This document shows positions 51,721 through 63,963 of a DNA stretch of 64,000 nucleotides, piece after piece. The notes below the pieces were generated by a model, which worked only from the letters and a program-made list of their open reading frames with translations, had not been told where the DNA came from and made no database searches. The position numbers and the translations under genes are program-made. The stretch comes from Megamerina dolium. Lineage: Eukaryota > Arthropoda > Insecta > Diptera > Megamerinidae. The stretch spans positions 2,685,501-2,749,500 of the forward strand of contig OY978525.1 of NCBI GenBank assembly GCA_963854835.1, read 5' to 3'. Every line of letters starts with the position of its first letter. Position 1 is the stretch's first letter.

Positions 51721-52985
51721 CTGAGCAATTCTAGATTAGTAACTCTCAAAGATTATTACATAATACAATCATTGTTAGTGAAGGAAGCGTACAAGTATTA
51801 TGTATTTGATTGGTGACTAGTAATAATTTCGAATGCATAACAAATCCATTAAAAACAATTACATCATAGAAATCGATTTTTTTTTTCCTTTCTTTTTGTA
51901 TTGCTCTTCAAAGCAACATTATTGTGCCAAGTTTGAAATGTCGAATGCTTCACATCCCTATGGTAGTAGTTATGTAGGTGTGCGTACATATGTAGTATTT
52001 ATTGTTTGACAAAGGACGCCACATATGCATGACAAGAATAGGATTTAGTCCTAGATACACGCACACATGTAGCTAATGTCGACCAAATGTATGCGCACGT
52101 GTATGCTATATGACATAAACTGTCAATTATCGTGCCAGATGCTCGGCGAGCAAACAATGCTTGCTGCTTGTTATTATGCCAAATTGACATTTGTAGTCCT
52201 ACGTATGTAGGTAGATAGATACGAGTACACTTGCATATAGCACCAGCACAACACCATCATTATCCTCTAGTCGAGTCGAGCCGAGTCTCTACATCAAAGT
52301 ATGGCAGTGCTATGCTAGTATTTAAGTGAATGAGTGACGTTGATATTTAGTCGATATAGATATGTACAAGTATATAGCGTCTGACCGTATGATATGTTAT
52401 TCATTTGTTTTCGTTTCTCATTTGCTTTGGGTACGATTTAAAATTCATGAAATTTTTACCTCACCGATAGCAATTTCGTGTATTTTGACATTTATTGTAC
52501 AAAAATGTACATTGCGTGTTACGATTATGTCATGTCTCACGCTCATAGTCCATTAGTAAATGTCTTTGCCATTACCAATTGTGAGCCAAAATGAGAGTTA
52601 GTATATACATACGAGTATACGAGATATGTAAGTATATGTGTGCATATATTTTTTAATTGTATTAAATAAATTGTTAATGATTCCCTGAAATTTCTTTAAG
52701 ACTGAAAAAGCTTTTTATTTGCTTTTTTTTTCTTAGCCGGAGACAATTCGATTCCGTTTATATATCTATATGAGTTGAGTATGAGTTGTTGCTATTGGAA
52801 TTTCATGAAAATTATAAAAAATATAACAAATAATTGAAAAATAACTGATACGCTGCACAGTGGTAAATGTCAAACATAAATATGGAAAAATTAAAAATAT
52901 TAAACCATTTTTTAATAACGAAAAAAAAAAATGTTTATTTAGCTTTATGTTAGTCAAACTTCCAAGTCAAGTTTATTATTTTATT
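51721..52985. other. AT-rich non-coding stretch
   Basis: No gene is seen. Two TACGAGTA words are at 52220 and 52610. GAGTCGAGTCGAGCCGAG (52270-52287) is a short direct repeat. Confidence 0.5.
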
Positions 52986-52989
52986 ATTT

Positions 52990-54040
52990 ATGAAATACGA
53001 ATTTGTCTGGCAGATAGTAGGGGCGAGTAGTAGTCGTTAATCTTGTTTATCTATGCATAAAAACTCGAAGTCCTTGTAAGTTATTTAGAAAAAATCAAAG
53101 CATTTTTATTATTTTCAAAACAAAAATTTTTATAGAAGCTAGGCGTGACAGTAAACGAAATTTGTCTATACTTAGAAAAATATTTTATCTAAGCATTAAA
53201 GACATTTTGTTGGCTTTTTAAAGACCGAAATAAGAATTTATATGATAGGGGGGCGTGGAAGTGGGCGAATGGTGTCTAAATTCGCAAAAATATTTTATCA
53301 ATTCATAAAAAGCATTGTAAGCTATTAAAGAATACACACATCCATATGGTAGATAGGCTGAACAGTGGGTTGATTTTGTTTGTATTAAAAAAAAAAAATT
53401 TTTAATCACATGCAAATCTTCCGTACTATTTATACAATAATTTTTAAGATCTGAAATTAACATTTTGCTATTTTTGAACAAAAAATTTTTATGAAATGTG
53501 GGCATGGCTGAAACTAAAATTGATATGCACTCATAAAAACTACTTTTCGTGCACTTAAAAATTATTTGTATTAAATTTCAACATGCTATGTTCATTTATA
53601 CAATATTCGAAATAAGCATTTGTATGCTAAGTGGGCGTGGCACTGTATGAATTTTATTTTTAGTCGCAAAATATTGTTGTCTATATTCAATTATTACCAT
53701 TTTCAATTTTCAATTTCAATTATGATCAAAAATTTTATGAAACATATCCACTGTGCGCTACTGGAATTTTATTTTAAACACTAAAATATATTTTGCCTGC
53801 ACTTAGAGAGTATTTATGCAAAATTTCAATCGACCCAGATCCAATGTTATATTTCTCGAAATGAGCATTTATATGCCAAGTGGTCGTGGCACTAGTCACA
53901 ATTTCATTATTACTCACAAAAATATTTATTCTATACTTCATTAGGCATTTTTGCAAAATTATTGAAGTCCTCAATCCATTGTTTGTCATTTATAATCAAA
54001 ATTTTTATGAAACACATGCCACTGTACGTTACGGAAATTT
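52990..54040 (+). repeat. Family C diverged tandem repeat (GGGCGTGGCA motif, about 110-135-bp unit)
   Basis: Motifs related to AAGTGGGCGTGGCACT occur near 53023, 53143, 53253, 53360, 53502, 53635, 53755, 53884 and 54017, each followed by AATTT..T.T....CACAAAAATATTT and then a GCATTTTT segment. Spacing is 105-135 bp. The units are old and I cannot name the family. Confidence 0.7.
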
Positions 54041-57000
54041 GAACGAGAGTAGGTAATTTTATCATTATTGCCATCTTTTGTTCGGTCAACAAAAGCAACA
54101 AAAGGACAATTGCTTTTAGTGTCAAATATATGGACATACACATTCATATATGTAGTATACGTACGCATATAACAACAACAACAAGAACAGCAAGCAAAAA
54201 TCATCTATTGATTGCGTTTTTCCTCCCCCCCCCCCCCTCCAAAAAAAATTTTGTATTTATTGTATTATATTGTATTGTGATTGTGATACTATTGTAAGCA
54301 ATTTTCAATATATATATATTTGTGTGTGTGTGTGTATGGACACACAAATATCATCATCGTTTATTTATTACAACGAATTGAACATGATTTATCGACTGAG
54401 AATTTCTTTTATTCGATTTTACGCAATTTCTAATTATATATTGTATATAAGATTTCTCTATGTAATATAAGAAGCATTTCTACATTTCCATTTCCTTTTT
54501 TTTTTTTCTTCTTATTTGTTAGTTGTCTTGATAATTGACCACCATCGAACACTAAGCAATGTATTGTATGAGTATTGTATAACCCTTTCTTTATTCGGAT
54601 TTAATTTACTCAGCAAACGATTCATTTCTTTTTTTCAATTTCCTTTGCCCTATACAATATGTACTTGTATATGTATTTACTTTTAATTCAATCTACCAAT
54701 AATAACAATGACACCAGCTGCAAGAGCAATAACCCATTGTAAAGTTCAGATAAAGAAAGAATGAAAGAAATTTTAACAATTTTATATAAGAGTACATTGC
54801 GCCTCAGGCATATACCATAGCATGAAACCATGAAAGAAGTTGGGGAATACCGAAAAAAAAAACATAATACTCAATAATAAACAAAGCATATATATTTCAG
54901 TTTTAATTGAATTAGAAATAAGAATATAAGAATACATAAATCAATAAACATAGTATGTAGGAGTATATGGATGGACACTCATAGGTTATTATTGCTATTA
55001 ATACCATGAGTCACCAATGAGCCTTCAATAGTATAGATATTCCAAGTTAACATATGTTAAATGGAAAATTTCAAATTTGACCATAGTTAGCCCAACCTAA
55101 AGCTCTTCGATGGGTTTGTTTTTCTAGTCACCATTACCGTCACCATCATTTTCATCATCATCATCATCATCGTTGGCATTGAGGTTTCATACTCACTAAA
55201 CAACACATATCACTGAAGTCTGCCTGTATATTTTATCAGCTTTTTTTTTTTCAACAGCTTAACAATATATGGCAAATAGGTTTAGATGTACTTATCTATA
55301 CATACTCCCACATACATACATATGTATATACGAATACCTATAGGACAACAACAACAAAAAAACAATTCCTATTACTTTTTAGCCGCTAGTTCAGTCATCC
55401 ATTTCATTGTTTGTTCAACCACAGAAGTATTTATTTTTATTTTTTCGATTAATTTTTATCGACCATTTTTTTTCCGCCTTTCATCATTCTACTACTACTA
55501 CTACATCTATTTCCTCAAATGCAATCAATATGAGAATTATGAATTGTTTATTATGAAATCAATTGAAGCATAATAAAACATAAAACAAAAATAACTGGAC
55601 ATTATAAAGAATGGGACTATTGATACACATAAAAGACAATTGACAAAAGTATTTTAATTAAATTTACTCGTTTTTTTCTTTTACTCGTAATCGTATTGAT
55701 TATTTTGCAAAGTAGTAATAGTTCTGTAAAGAGGATTTATAGGTAGCAGTATGAGTCTATAGTGTAGTGTCTTCTACAGTAAGAACTTGCGTTGATTCGA
55801 AAGTTGTCGCTAAGTTAAAAATTTCGTGGAATTTCTGCAATAGTCAGATTAATACCTTTACTTGTATAGCGAATCATATAGAGATGATGATTAGACCCTT
55901 TGTAATGAATTCCGCTCCTATCAAGAATCTCAATATCAAAAGAGAGTCAAACGCATCACCGCAACATATTGCAATGCTATTACAAACCTTCCAAAATAGA
56001 AACAAATGAAATGTTTAGAAACATATAATTGTTCTTCCAAAGTTATGGTCTCTTTTAAGGATGACGCCTTGACATAATATTTCATTAATATTGTGTATAT
56101 ACTGTTTGACACTTTGTAATGAAATCCGCTCCTATCAAGAATCTCAATGTCAAAAAAGACTCAAACGCATCATCATAACATATTGCAATGTTCCTATAAA
56201 CCTTGAAACAAATGACATGTTTAGAAACATTTTGCAATATGTTGAGAAGCAAATGATTAATATAAACATCTTGCAATGTTGCCGTTGCTTCGTCTTAAGT
56301 AAACTGTGTAATTGCCATTCGAATTTCAATATATTTACCATACGTTTAGTTAAGTAAATATTTCAAATGCGATTTGTTACCAACATAATATGTATAGTAT
56401 TTACTGTAAATACCACAATTTGCTGTCTTCCACACTTCCACACTTTCATACACTATGCATATACTTCAACAACTTAAACAACTAGTTATAACTTCATTCA
56501 TTACATTGTTTTCAATTATAAATGTAAACTTTCATACAAATAAATTAAATTTTGTTCTGTTGTAGTTATAGTTAAATTGCAAGACAATTATTTACATTAT
56601 GTTTGCAATATTTTATTTTTTTTTTATCACTTTTTGTTTTTATTTTGGTTTTTTTTTTTGTAATAAAATGTTCGAAAATGTTGTTTAATGAATTTTATCA
56701 TATTGTATACATATAGTATTGGTGTAGATCTCTCTGTAGGTGAAAGGGTATTAGCAGTAGCACACTGATGCCATCACTATTGCTTTTGCTGATAATGATG
56801 ATGATGATGATGATGACACTCGAAACTGCAAATTGCTGTTGACAACATATGACTTTATTTTGTTTTTCATCGTATTTGTATTACTATTCTTTCATTTTAT
56901 CGTGCCAGCCAACATCACCAATATTTGTTTACCTGCATTCACAGATAAATTGCACTTTACATATAGATGAAGTATATATGTGTATTGTACATACTATGTG

Positions 57001-57640
57001 TGCATAGTGCATATTGACATATTGTCAATACTGTACATTATACTATACTCCTCTTGCTGCCAATAGACTCATCCATTTTAGTACCTACTCGTGTAGTGGC
57101 AATTTATGATGTACCACCAGTGACGTGTGTACGTGAATATTGGTCATTCACTGTCTAAAAGTGAATATACATATGTCCCCACCTATGTACTTGTATATGT
57201 AGGTGTTTAACTATATATTTATATATATATATATATTTTTATATCTGTTTTGGACATGTTGAAGTGTCATTTCAAATAAAAGTTTGTAAAACTAGCACAT
57301 ATTCCACTTCCCCTACATGCAAGAGGAGAGAGAGAGAGAGAGCATTTATATTCAATGGCCATTGACAATTAATAACAAGTTCATTTGGATTAAAAAAAAA
57401 TATATATATATGCATACTTAGTATATACAAAATCTGTTAAAACAAATATTTCGTTATATCTGAATTTTAGGAAAAACAAAAATGATAAACAAACTAATTG
57501 AATTCTCAGCACCTCACGTGCAGCAGCTTGCCTTTCATCCTTAACAATGTTTAAACTTTGTTAATTACACCCAATCAGACTGATGAAGTATTATCTGTAC
57601 AACAGATGCATTACCTTAGTTTCGAATATTGTTCCACTTA
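54041..57640. other. AT-rich non-coding stretch with homopolymers and microsatellites
   Basis: No gene is seen. It contains a 13-C run (54225-54237), TG at 54321-54335, ATC at 55153-55171, ACT at 55489-55503, GAT at 56791-56815, TA at 57212-57236 and GA at 57322-57342. Two related AT-rich blocks near 55885-55990 and 56115-56190 share AATTCCGCTCCTATCAAGAA-like words (TCCGCTCCTATCAAGAATCT) about 216 bp apart. Confidence 0.55.
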
Positions 57641-58277
57641 AATCGGTCCGTTTTTTTTTTCTGCTGTTTTCAAGCGTTTATTTTAATAACAATATGAATT
57701 TATATGTTATTGAAAGAATTGTCAATCGCTAGCTACTACTTTTTCCCATCTTTCTGGTAATTTTCGAATACTATTTGAGTCCTTTGCAAAAACAAAAGTG
57801 CTGCTCAGCTAGGCCATGTGCCATCGATCTGAACAAGTAGTAGTCGAAAGAGCAATATCTGTATGGAGGGTGAGTTCGAACTTACCGTTTCCATGTTTTT
57901 TTCAAATATGTTTTAACCAGTTGAGCAACATGTGGTCGAGCGTTGTCATGCTGCAAAATCACTTTGTCGTATCTCTGCTCGTATTACGCCCGTTTTTATT
58001 TCAGTGCTCGGCTCAAACGCATCGCCACCTTCAGTTGTTGAAGGTGGCGATCGTCTGTGATGGTTTTCGCTCGATTGAAGCAACTCATAACACAGCGCAT
58101 AATTCATGCTTCACGAAAATGCTCTTTATTTACCGCTAATTCGGACGTTTTCGATACAATAAAAACTAATGATGTTATTTAAAATTAAATATGTTTGACA
58201 AACGTCACAGCATTCCAACAAAGCAAAAATCAGCTGTTTATGTCAACTTTTTGAAATCTTTTGAAAACGGACCGAAT
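57641..58277 (-). mobile_element. Internally deleted mariner derivative, 637 bp, with intact ends
   Basis: The left end AATCGGTCCGTTTT and right end AAAACGGACCGAAT are inverse copies, and TA flanks both (57639-57640 and 58278-58279). The interior reads on the minus strand as the C-terminal half of a mariner transposase. Full-length relatives are about 1.3 kb, so roughly half is missing, mostly the part coding the DNA-binding region. With both ends kept it could have been moved by a related active transposase elsewhere. Confidence 0.88.
57700..58090 (-). pseudogene. C-terminal relic of an irritans-like mariner transposase
   Basis: Minus-strand blocks in order are MRLSRAL, VILQHDNARPHVAQLVKTYL (second catalytic aspartate in HDNARPH), FDYYLFRSMAHGLAEQHF (third catalytic aspartate in FDYY) and IRKLPERWEKVVASD. 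Frameshifts separate the second, third and fourth blocks, and stops are present, so it is dead. The irritans-like assignment rests on HDNARPH and LPERWEKVVASD and is from family knowledge. Confidence 0.85.
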
Positions 58278-58279
58278 TA

Positions 58280-59899
58280 AATTGTACACCGAATAGTATT
58301 ATCGAATCCACTTCCTTTCTGGTTAAAACTGAAATTTAAAACTAGTCCACCTATGATCCTGGACTACCAATGCCTTCCCTCAATTTATTCAAAACGATCA
58401 CTTAATATTTATTTTTGTTTTTTGCTTTATACCATTTCTATGTGTACTACTCTCAACACTTTTCCTAAGAAAGAAAATTAATAACAACAACAACAATAAT
58501 TAGCAACAAGTTTTATGTAAAAAAAAATGTAGTAGATGGGAAAGGCGTTGGTGAAACATAGCTAACATATACGAATATTGTGTTGATATGGGGCGTATTG
58601 TGACACACCACTTTGTACAGCACCATTAAATATGTTTCATTTCAATGATGGTCATTTTCTTGTCCTTTTCATTTTTTTTCTTTTCGAAACTTCTTTTCTT
58701 TTTCTTCATCATTTTCCATACTTTTTTGTTCTTGTTTGTTTTTTTTTTTTTAATTTTCTTACAAATACTTTTCATAAAGAGACTCGACGAATGTGACAAA
58801 AACTTGAAAGAGGGACAGAGATAGAGTCAGTGAGGACAGTGAGGACAGTGAGGAGATTATTGAACAATTTTGCAGCATGTTTACATTTAATTTTATCCAA
58901 TTTGATTTTTTCCTCATTCCATTTTTTTTTCAAACTTTTTTTTTTTTCAACATCACTCTAAACACAACTACTTAGCCAACCAACTCTCTAAAGTTGAACG
59001 TGTGAGAAAGTATTTTGTCATATCATCTGTTATCATATCTACATACATAGTGATATGAAATCCAAGCCAAACCAAGCCAAGCTATGTCTTTATATGTTCT
59101 TAACATATTCGTTGTCAGTCGTTGTCGTTGTCGTTCCCCCTTCTTTGCTTTTAATAACTTTCACATACATATATGTATATGGGTATATGTATTTGTTATA
59201 CATATATGAAGCTATCATAATATTGCCACAAGTTAATGGCTCGAAGCAGCTTAATATCTCGTCTTTTCTTTAGACACACACACACACACACACCCACACA
59301 AACATACCACACAGACAAACGCACGCGCTCACTCACTCACATCCTCATTATTATTTTCATATTCCAATTTCAAAGCATATGTCTTTTTTGCCTTTGTCGT
59401 TTTTTCCATTCCTACATACGATATGTATTCTCAATGAAAGCCATAAAAATATTATACAGACTATGCAGTTTGTGTGCTGTTTTGGCGAAACCTATAGAAG
59501 GTATATTGTATATATTCACACTCACACATGTACATATGTACATTTGTATGCCAAAAAGTATGCTACGAATTTGTTACTGCTTTACTATAATGGCGTTTTA
59601 CATGCATACATACATTTTTACAATATATTTGTATATGTGTACACGAACATATACAAGTATATATGGATATTATATTGTATGTAGAATTTATTTTTTTTCC
59701 ATCGAAAATTAAATTTAAATATTCCATTTTTTCCACTACTGACGTTATAAGCCTAAAAGTATGTTTTTCGTTTTTTTTTTTTTTTTTTTTTGAATGTCTA
59801 CATGTGATTTATAGAGATTTTAAAAAGAAAATGTATCAATTGAACATGTTATACATTTGTTATAAGCCTAAGAATATGCTACATATTTAAGGTATTGTA
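58280..59899. other. Non-coding stretch with T runs and CA tract
   Basis: No gene is seen. It holds CAA at 58484-58497, T runs (58740-58751, 58925-58948, 59770-59791), three GTGAGGACA repeats (58832-58853), and a CA tract (59272-59296). Long frames at 59236-59712 and 59379-59684 translate simple and TATG-rich sequence without known motifs. Confidence 0.5.
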
Positions 59900-59919
59900 T
59901 AAAATTCCAACTAAATTTA

Positions 59920-59955
59920 ATTAAATGATATTTTCTTTTCTTTTTCAGGTAAGCT
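59920..59955 (+). promoter_or_regulatory. Candidate recursive splice site (ratchet point 2), CAG|GTAAGC
   Basis: An uninterrupted pyrimidine tract TTTTCTTTTCTTTTT (59931-59945) runs into CAG at 59946-59948, followed directly by GTAAGCTTG from 59949. AACTAAATTTAATTAAAT just upstream offers branch-point candidates. It is on the same strand as ratchet point 1 and 28,452 bp downstream. The form is textbook for Drosophila recursive splicing; use in this gene is inferred. Confidence 0.8.
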
Positions 59956-59989
59956 TGTATAATATTCGAAGGTCTTCCTACGCAAAAAG

Positions 59990-60144
<155 letters not shown>

Positions 60145-60776
60145 TACCAATAAATGTCGTAAGTAAAATGATTTTTTTCTTGGTAATTTTTATATTAAAT
60201 AATCATCATAATAATCAAGCTATATTCATATAACTGATTGCCACTCAAAAATTGTCCAAATATCTTCAAGTGTTTGTTATAGTGTGTGTAGTTTTGCAAA
60301 TTTTCAATATTTTCTCTATACACAGTAGAACTTATTCAATTTGCTAGTTTTATTTGTTCTTCAATTACAATTTCTCTATCGGGATATCTATGTATCGTCG
60401 TAGTAGTAATAGTAGTAGTAGTAGTGGTAGTAGTTAGTAATTGTAGTAAGCATATATATTTATGTCAATCCGTTAACGCTTACAAATGCTTCAGTTCAAT
60501 GCTCAAATTCCAATATGTATGTTGAACAGACCGAACAACCAATCAACGAACTAACTAAACGACAAAACTGACCTTTCTCTATCAACTTGCAGCAGTAGTA
60601 AGTACGTACACAATAGTCGTACTAGATTTTTTTTCGATTTTATAATATTGCATGTCGTTATCCAATAGATATCGGATTTCCAATTGAATACTTCGATAAT
60701 ATCGTCGTTGTGTGTCGAAGATGAGAACAACGGCTATGATGAAGATGGCAATGGACATTTTATTAAACACTTGTCC

Positions 60777-60817
<41 letters not shown>

Positions 60818-61904
60818 CAATCTTTGTGTCAGTGAGCTTCACTCGTTCGCTCTTTGACTCTTTTCTTTCTTTCACTCTCCATCTCTATCTCTCATATTCT
60901 CTATCCCTCTCTCTCTCTCTCCTACACTCGTGTAGTTCTCTATTGTGGTATATCAAATGACTCCATGTGCAGGCCAATGGCACTTTGGGGCTTTTCCTTT
61001 TCTTACCATTGCCGCCTTATATACATATACAGTATTTACAAAGAGCACTAGCTCAAACAAAGTGCTTCAAACAGTCTTTTAATTTGTTGTATTAATATTT
61101 TGCACAAAAGGCTCGAATCTTGCTCGAATTTATCTTAAATTGAAATTGTATTCGAAATGGCATTTTTATTAGAAATTTTTACAGTTGATGCACATAACTA
61201 CCGAAGACTTTCGAAAAGCTTGGCGTTTATCTGCCAAAGTCTTGTCAAAGAATTGCCAAACGATGTGCATATCGTTTTGAAAGGACAAATCTTTCTAAAT
61301 GAAACCAAAATGATGGCGAGTTGAGCGATTCGGAAATCGAAGCTGATTAGGATATTTTTAAAAGATCGTGCATGCTTTTGTTGTAAATACTTTATATATT
61401 TATATATGTATATGCATACTTCATATGTGACCATCAATACATATATGTGTCTGTGTGTGTGTGTGTGTGTAAGTATGGATATACTTATATATATTTGTGT
61501 TTATCCTCTAGTGGTAATTTGCCATTTGCTTTTACTGCAATTACATATTTTTGTCATTGTCGTTGTTGTTGTTGTTGTTGTTTTTATAGTTGTTGGTATT
61601 ATGTTGCATTTTCTTCATCATTATTTTCTATTTCTATATGAAAATTCAAGAAAGTACTACATGAGTATTACAAAATCGTATGTGTATAGTTGATCTTATA
61701 GTACTTGATACATTTATTACAAATAATTGTCACGAAATAAAATTGCATAAAGATAATTGAATTGCAACAAAAGTCACTGAATCGAGTTTTTACTGTGGAT
61801 TGTATATTGAATTGTACGAATGGATTTATAAAGAAAATCTAGAAATATTGAAAATGTCACAGAAGCCACAAAAGTGTCACTCCCAGTCTTTATATGCACA
61901 TAAC
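60145..61904. other. Non-coding stretch with GTA, CA, CT and TG tracts
   Basis: No gene is seen. It has GTA/TAG repeats (60396-60450), a 35-bp CA repeat (60781-60815), CT (60906-60921), TG (61446-61470) and TTG (61560-61582). Frames at 60582-60960 and 61406-61693 come from these. Confidence 0.55.
60781..60815 (+). repeat. CA dinucleotide microsatellite
   Basis: Seventeen uninterrupted CA units. Confidence 0.95.
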
Positions 61905-62735
61905 AGGCCATTCAATAAGTCCGTAGGAAAAGTATAAAAAAAAAACAAAATTTTGACAAAACTCGATTTTATTATTCAATATAGTTTCCTTCGAGGGCGG
62001 TACAATGAGTACAGTGATTTTCTAAAATTTTGATACCATTTTTATAGTACGATTTCTCTTTCTCGTCAAAGTAGACCTCAGTTTCAGCGATTAGTGCATC
62101 ATCTGACTTAAATTTCTCTTAAGCATTCTCTTGAGATCTGAAAACGGGATAAAGTCGCTGGGGGCTAAATCTACAGAATATGGTGAGTATGGAAGCAATC
62201 CAGAGCCTCCGTTGAATAATCGATACGTTGTTGTTTTTGGTCGAATGTGAGTTCACGCGGCACCCACATTGCACAGAGCTTTCGCATACCCAAATATTCG
62301 TGTAAATTGGTAAAAACAGCTAGCTCATGCACCTTCAATTCGCGATCGTTCATAACCAATTTGTGGATTTTTTTGATGTTTTCTGGAATAACATTCTCAA
62401 TTGGGCGTTTACTGTGTTCTGCATCGTTCGTGCTGGTACGACCACGTTTAAATTCAGCAATCCACTATTCTACCATTTGTCTGGATGGAGCAGAGTCTGG
62501 ATAATGTTTACCAAGCCATTGTTTGGTTTCCACTGTATTCTGTTTTTTTTTTTTTTTTTCATAAAAAAGCAATGCTTTATCAAAACATAAATTTCATTTT
62601 TACCCATTTTTTTACAATAACAAAAGTTGCTTCACACAAAATGCTATAAACTCACGAACCAATTGTCAGATGTTGTCGTTTGAAGGTTAAAACTCAATAA
62701 AAATCATTTGGAAAAAATTGTAGTAACACCAGCTA
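61905..62735 (-). mobile_element. Internally deleted mariner transposon
   Basis: The left end GGCCATTCAATAAGTCCGTA (61906-61925) is a mariner-type terminus. The interior, read on the minus strand, is a shortened transposase. The right boundary is put at about 62735 from the normal 5' leader length (words TGACAATTGGTTCGTGAG are in the leader), but a matching right terminal repeat was not found, so that end has decayed or been lost. Confidence 0.8.
61972..62607 (-). pseudogene. Mauritiana-like mariner transposase relic with internal deletion
   Basis: It starts at ATG 62605-62607 (MGKNEIYVLIKHCFF), is disturbed by an A homopolymer (62543-62560), then reads TKQWLGKHYPDSAPSRQMVE, a stop, WIAEFKRGRTSTNDAEHSKR, PENIKKIHKLVMNDRELKVH and LHEYLGMRKLCAMWVPREL. 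It then jumps to YSVDLAPSDFIPFSDLKRML near the C terminus and ends at TAA 61972-61974. The jump removes the first two catalytic aspartates; the third (APSDF) remains. Length is 636 bp against about 1 kb for the family. Confidence 0.85.
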
Positions 62736-63932
62736 TGCAGGAAATAATAACATATTTAAGAAAATAAATCAATAGATAAAAGTAAGGAAATTTAATTATT
62801 GTTTTATTAATAAATATTACATCTTAATTTACAAGGTGTACATATAAACAAGTATCTCATATATAAAATACATAGAAGCAATAATTATTGGTGTCTTATA
62901 AGTTATGTCCTCCCCTAACATTGCTACAATTTCACAGCTTCTATTCTGTTGTGTGATGTTCTCAATTTACAAAACTTATTTGCACAAAGGCAAACTTTCA
63001 AAATCTCATATTCGACACATATGTTTGAGGTGTATTTTTGTAAATTACTATTATTACAACAGTCCCTTTTGTTGTTACATCATTGCTGTAGGTGTTTCGT
63101 TGCAATAAGCATGAACATTGAAGCATTTTCATTGCTTATTGTATGTCATTATTTTAATTTAAATAATCAAAATATTCTATATCTATCAATACAGCTAATA
63201 CAGACTAACTAGATGTATCTCGAATATCATGATGAGTGAAATTACAATATTGTCTCAATAAGGAATTTACTTATCAGACGTGCACATTTCTTAATAATAA
63301 TAATATAGGTGTATAGATATACTATAAAGCAAATTTCTCTATAGCTTGTGGCTATTCGAGATAGTAGCTACTACATACAATATGCATATTTAAATTCTTC
63401 AATTATATTTATTTGTAAAAGTAACTTTGAAAGAAGTAAAATCTCAATGTGCTTTATCTTTACCAGTAACAATAATGGACAATTGCATGACAATAAAGAA
63501 ATATTGTATTTCATCATCATTATTACTATTACAACTCGACTCGACAATGCTCTTAGTAGGTATGCATTGACAACTAAACTCATTATTTGGCATTGCCAAT
63601 GCCACTACAAGTGTTCACAAGGTGAAACATATGTGCATATGAGCACTCATATACTTTTACACCAAATTTTGTCCCCACATTATATTGAGGGTAAAATACA
63701 AAGTAATATGCAGCATCATTTTTTGTACAATTTAGTTTTCTATAATTTTTTTGTTTTACTGGTTTTGTAGTTTTTTTTTTTTTGTTTGCAAACAAATTGC
63801 TCACAAAATACAATTTACTCGCTGTCACACGATTTATGTGCAAATGTGTGTGTATATGTGTTGTTGTTGTTGTTGTTATTCTTGTTGCAACACAGAATTA
63901 AACTAAAAGCATATTTGTTTACTTGCACCAAG

Positions 63933-63963
<31 letters not shown>

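Noticed and set aside
56925..56950. Minus-strand CAG|GTAAAC
   Set aside because: The preceding sequence TGTGAATG is not pyrimidine-rich and the 5' splice site is poor.
57816..58139. 107-residue + strand frame
   Set aside because: It is antisense to the mariner transposase relic, whose minus-strand reading gives clear family motifs.
59236..59712. 158-residue + strand frame
   Set aside because: It opens on a CA repeat and TATG-rich DNA, has no domain I recognise, and overlaps another equally long frame.
63348..63770. 140-residue + strand frame near the right edge
   Set aside because: No motif, low-complexity composition and no conservation evidence; a chance frame is more likely.
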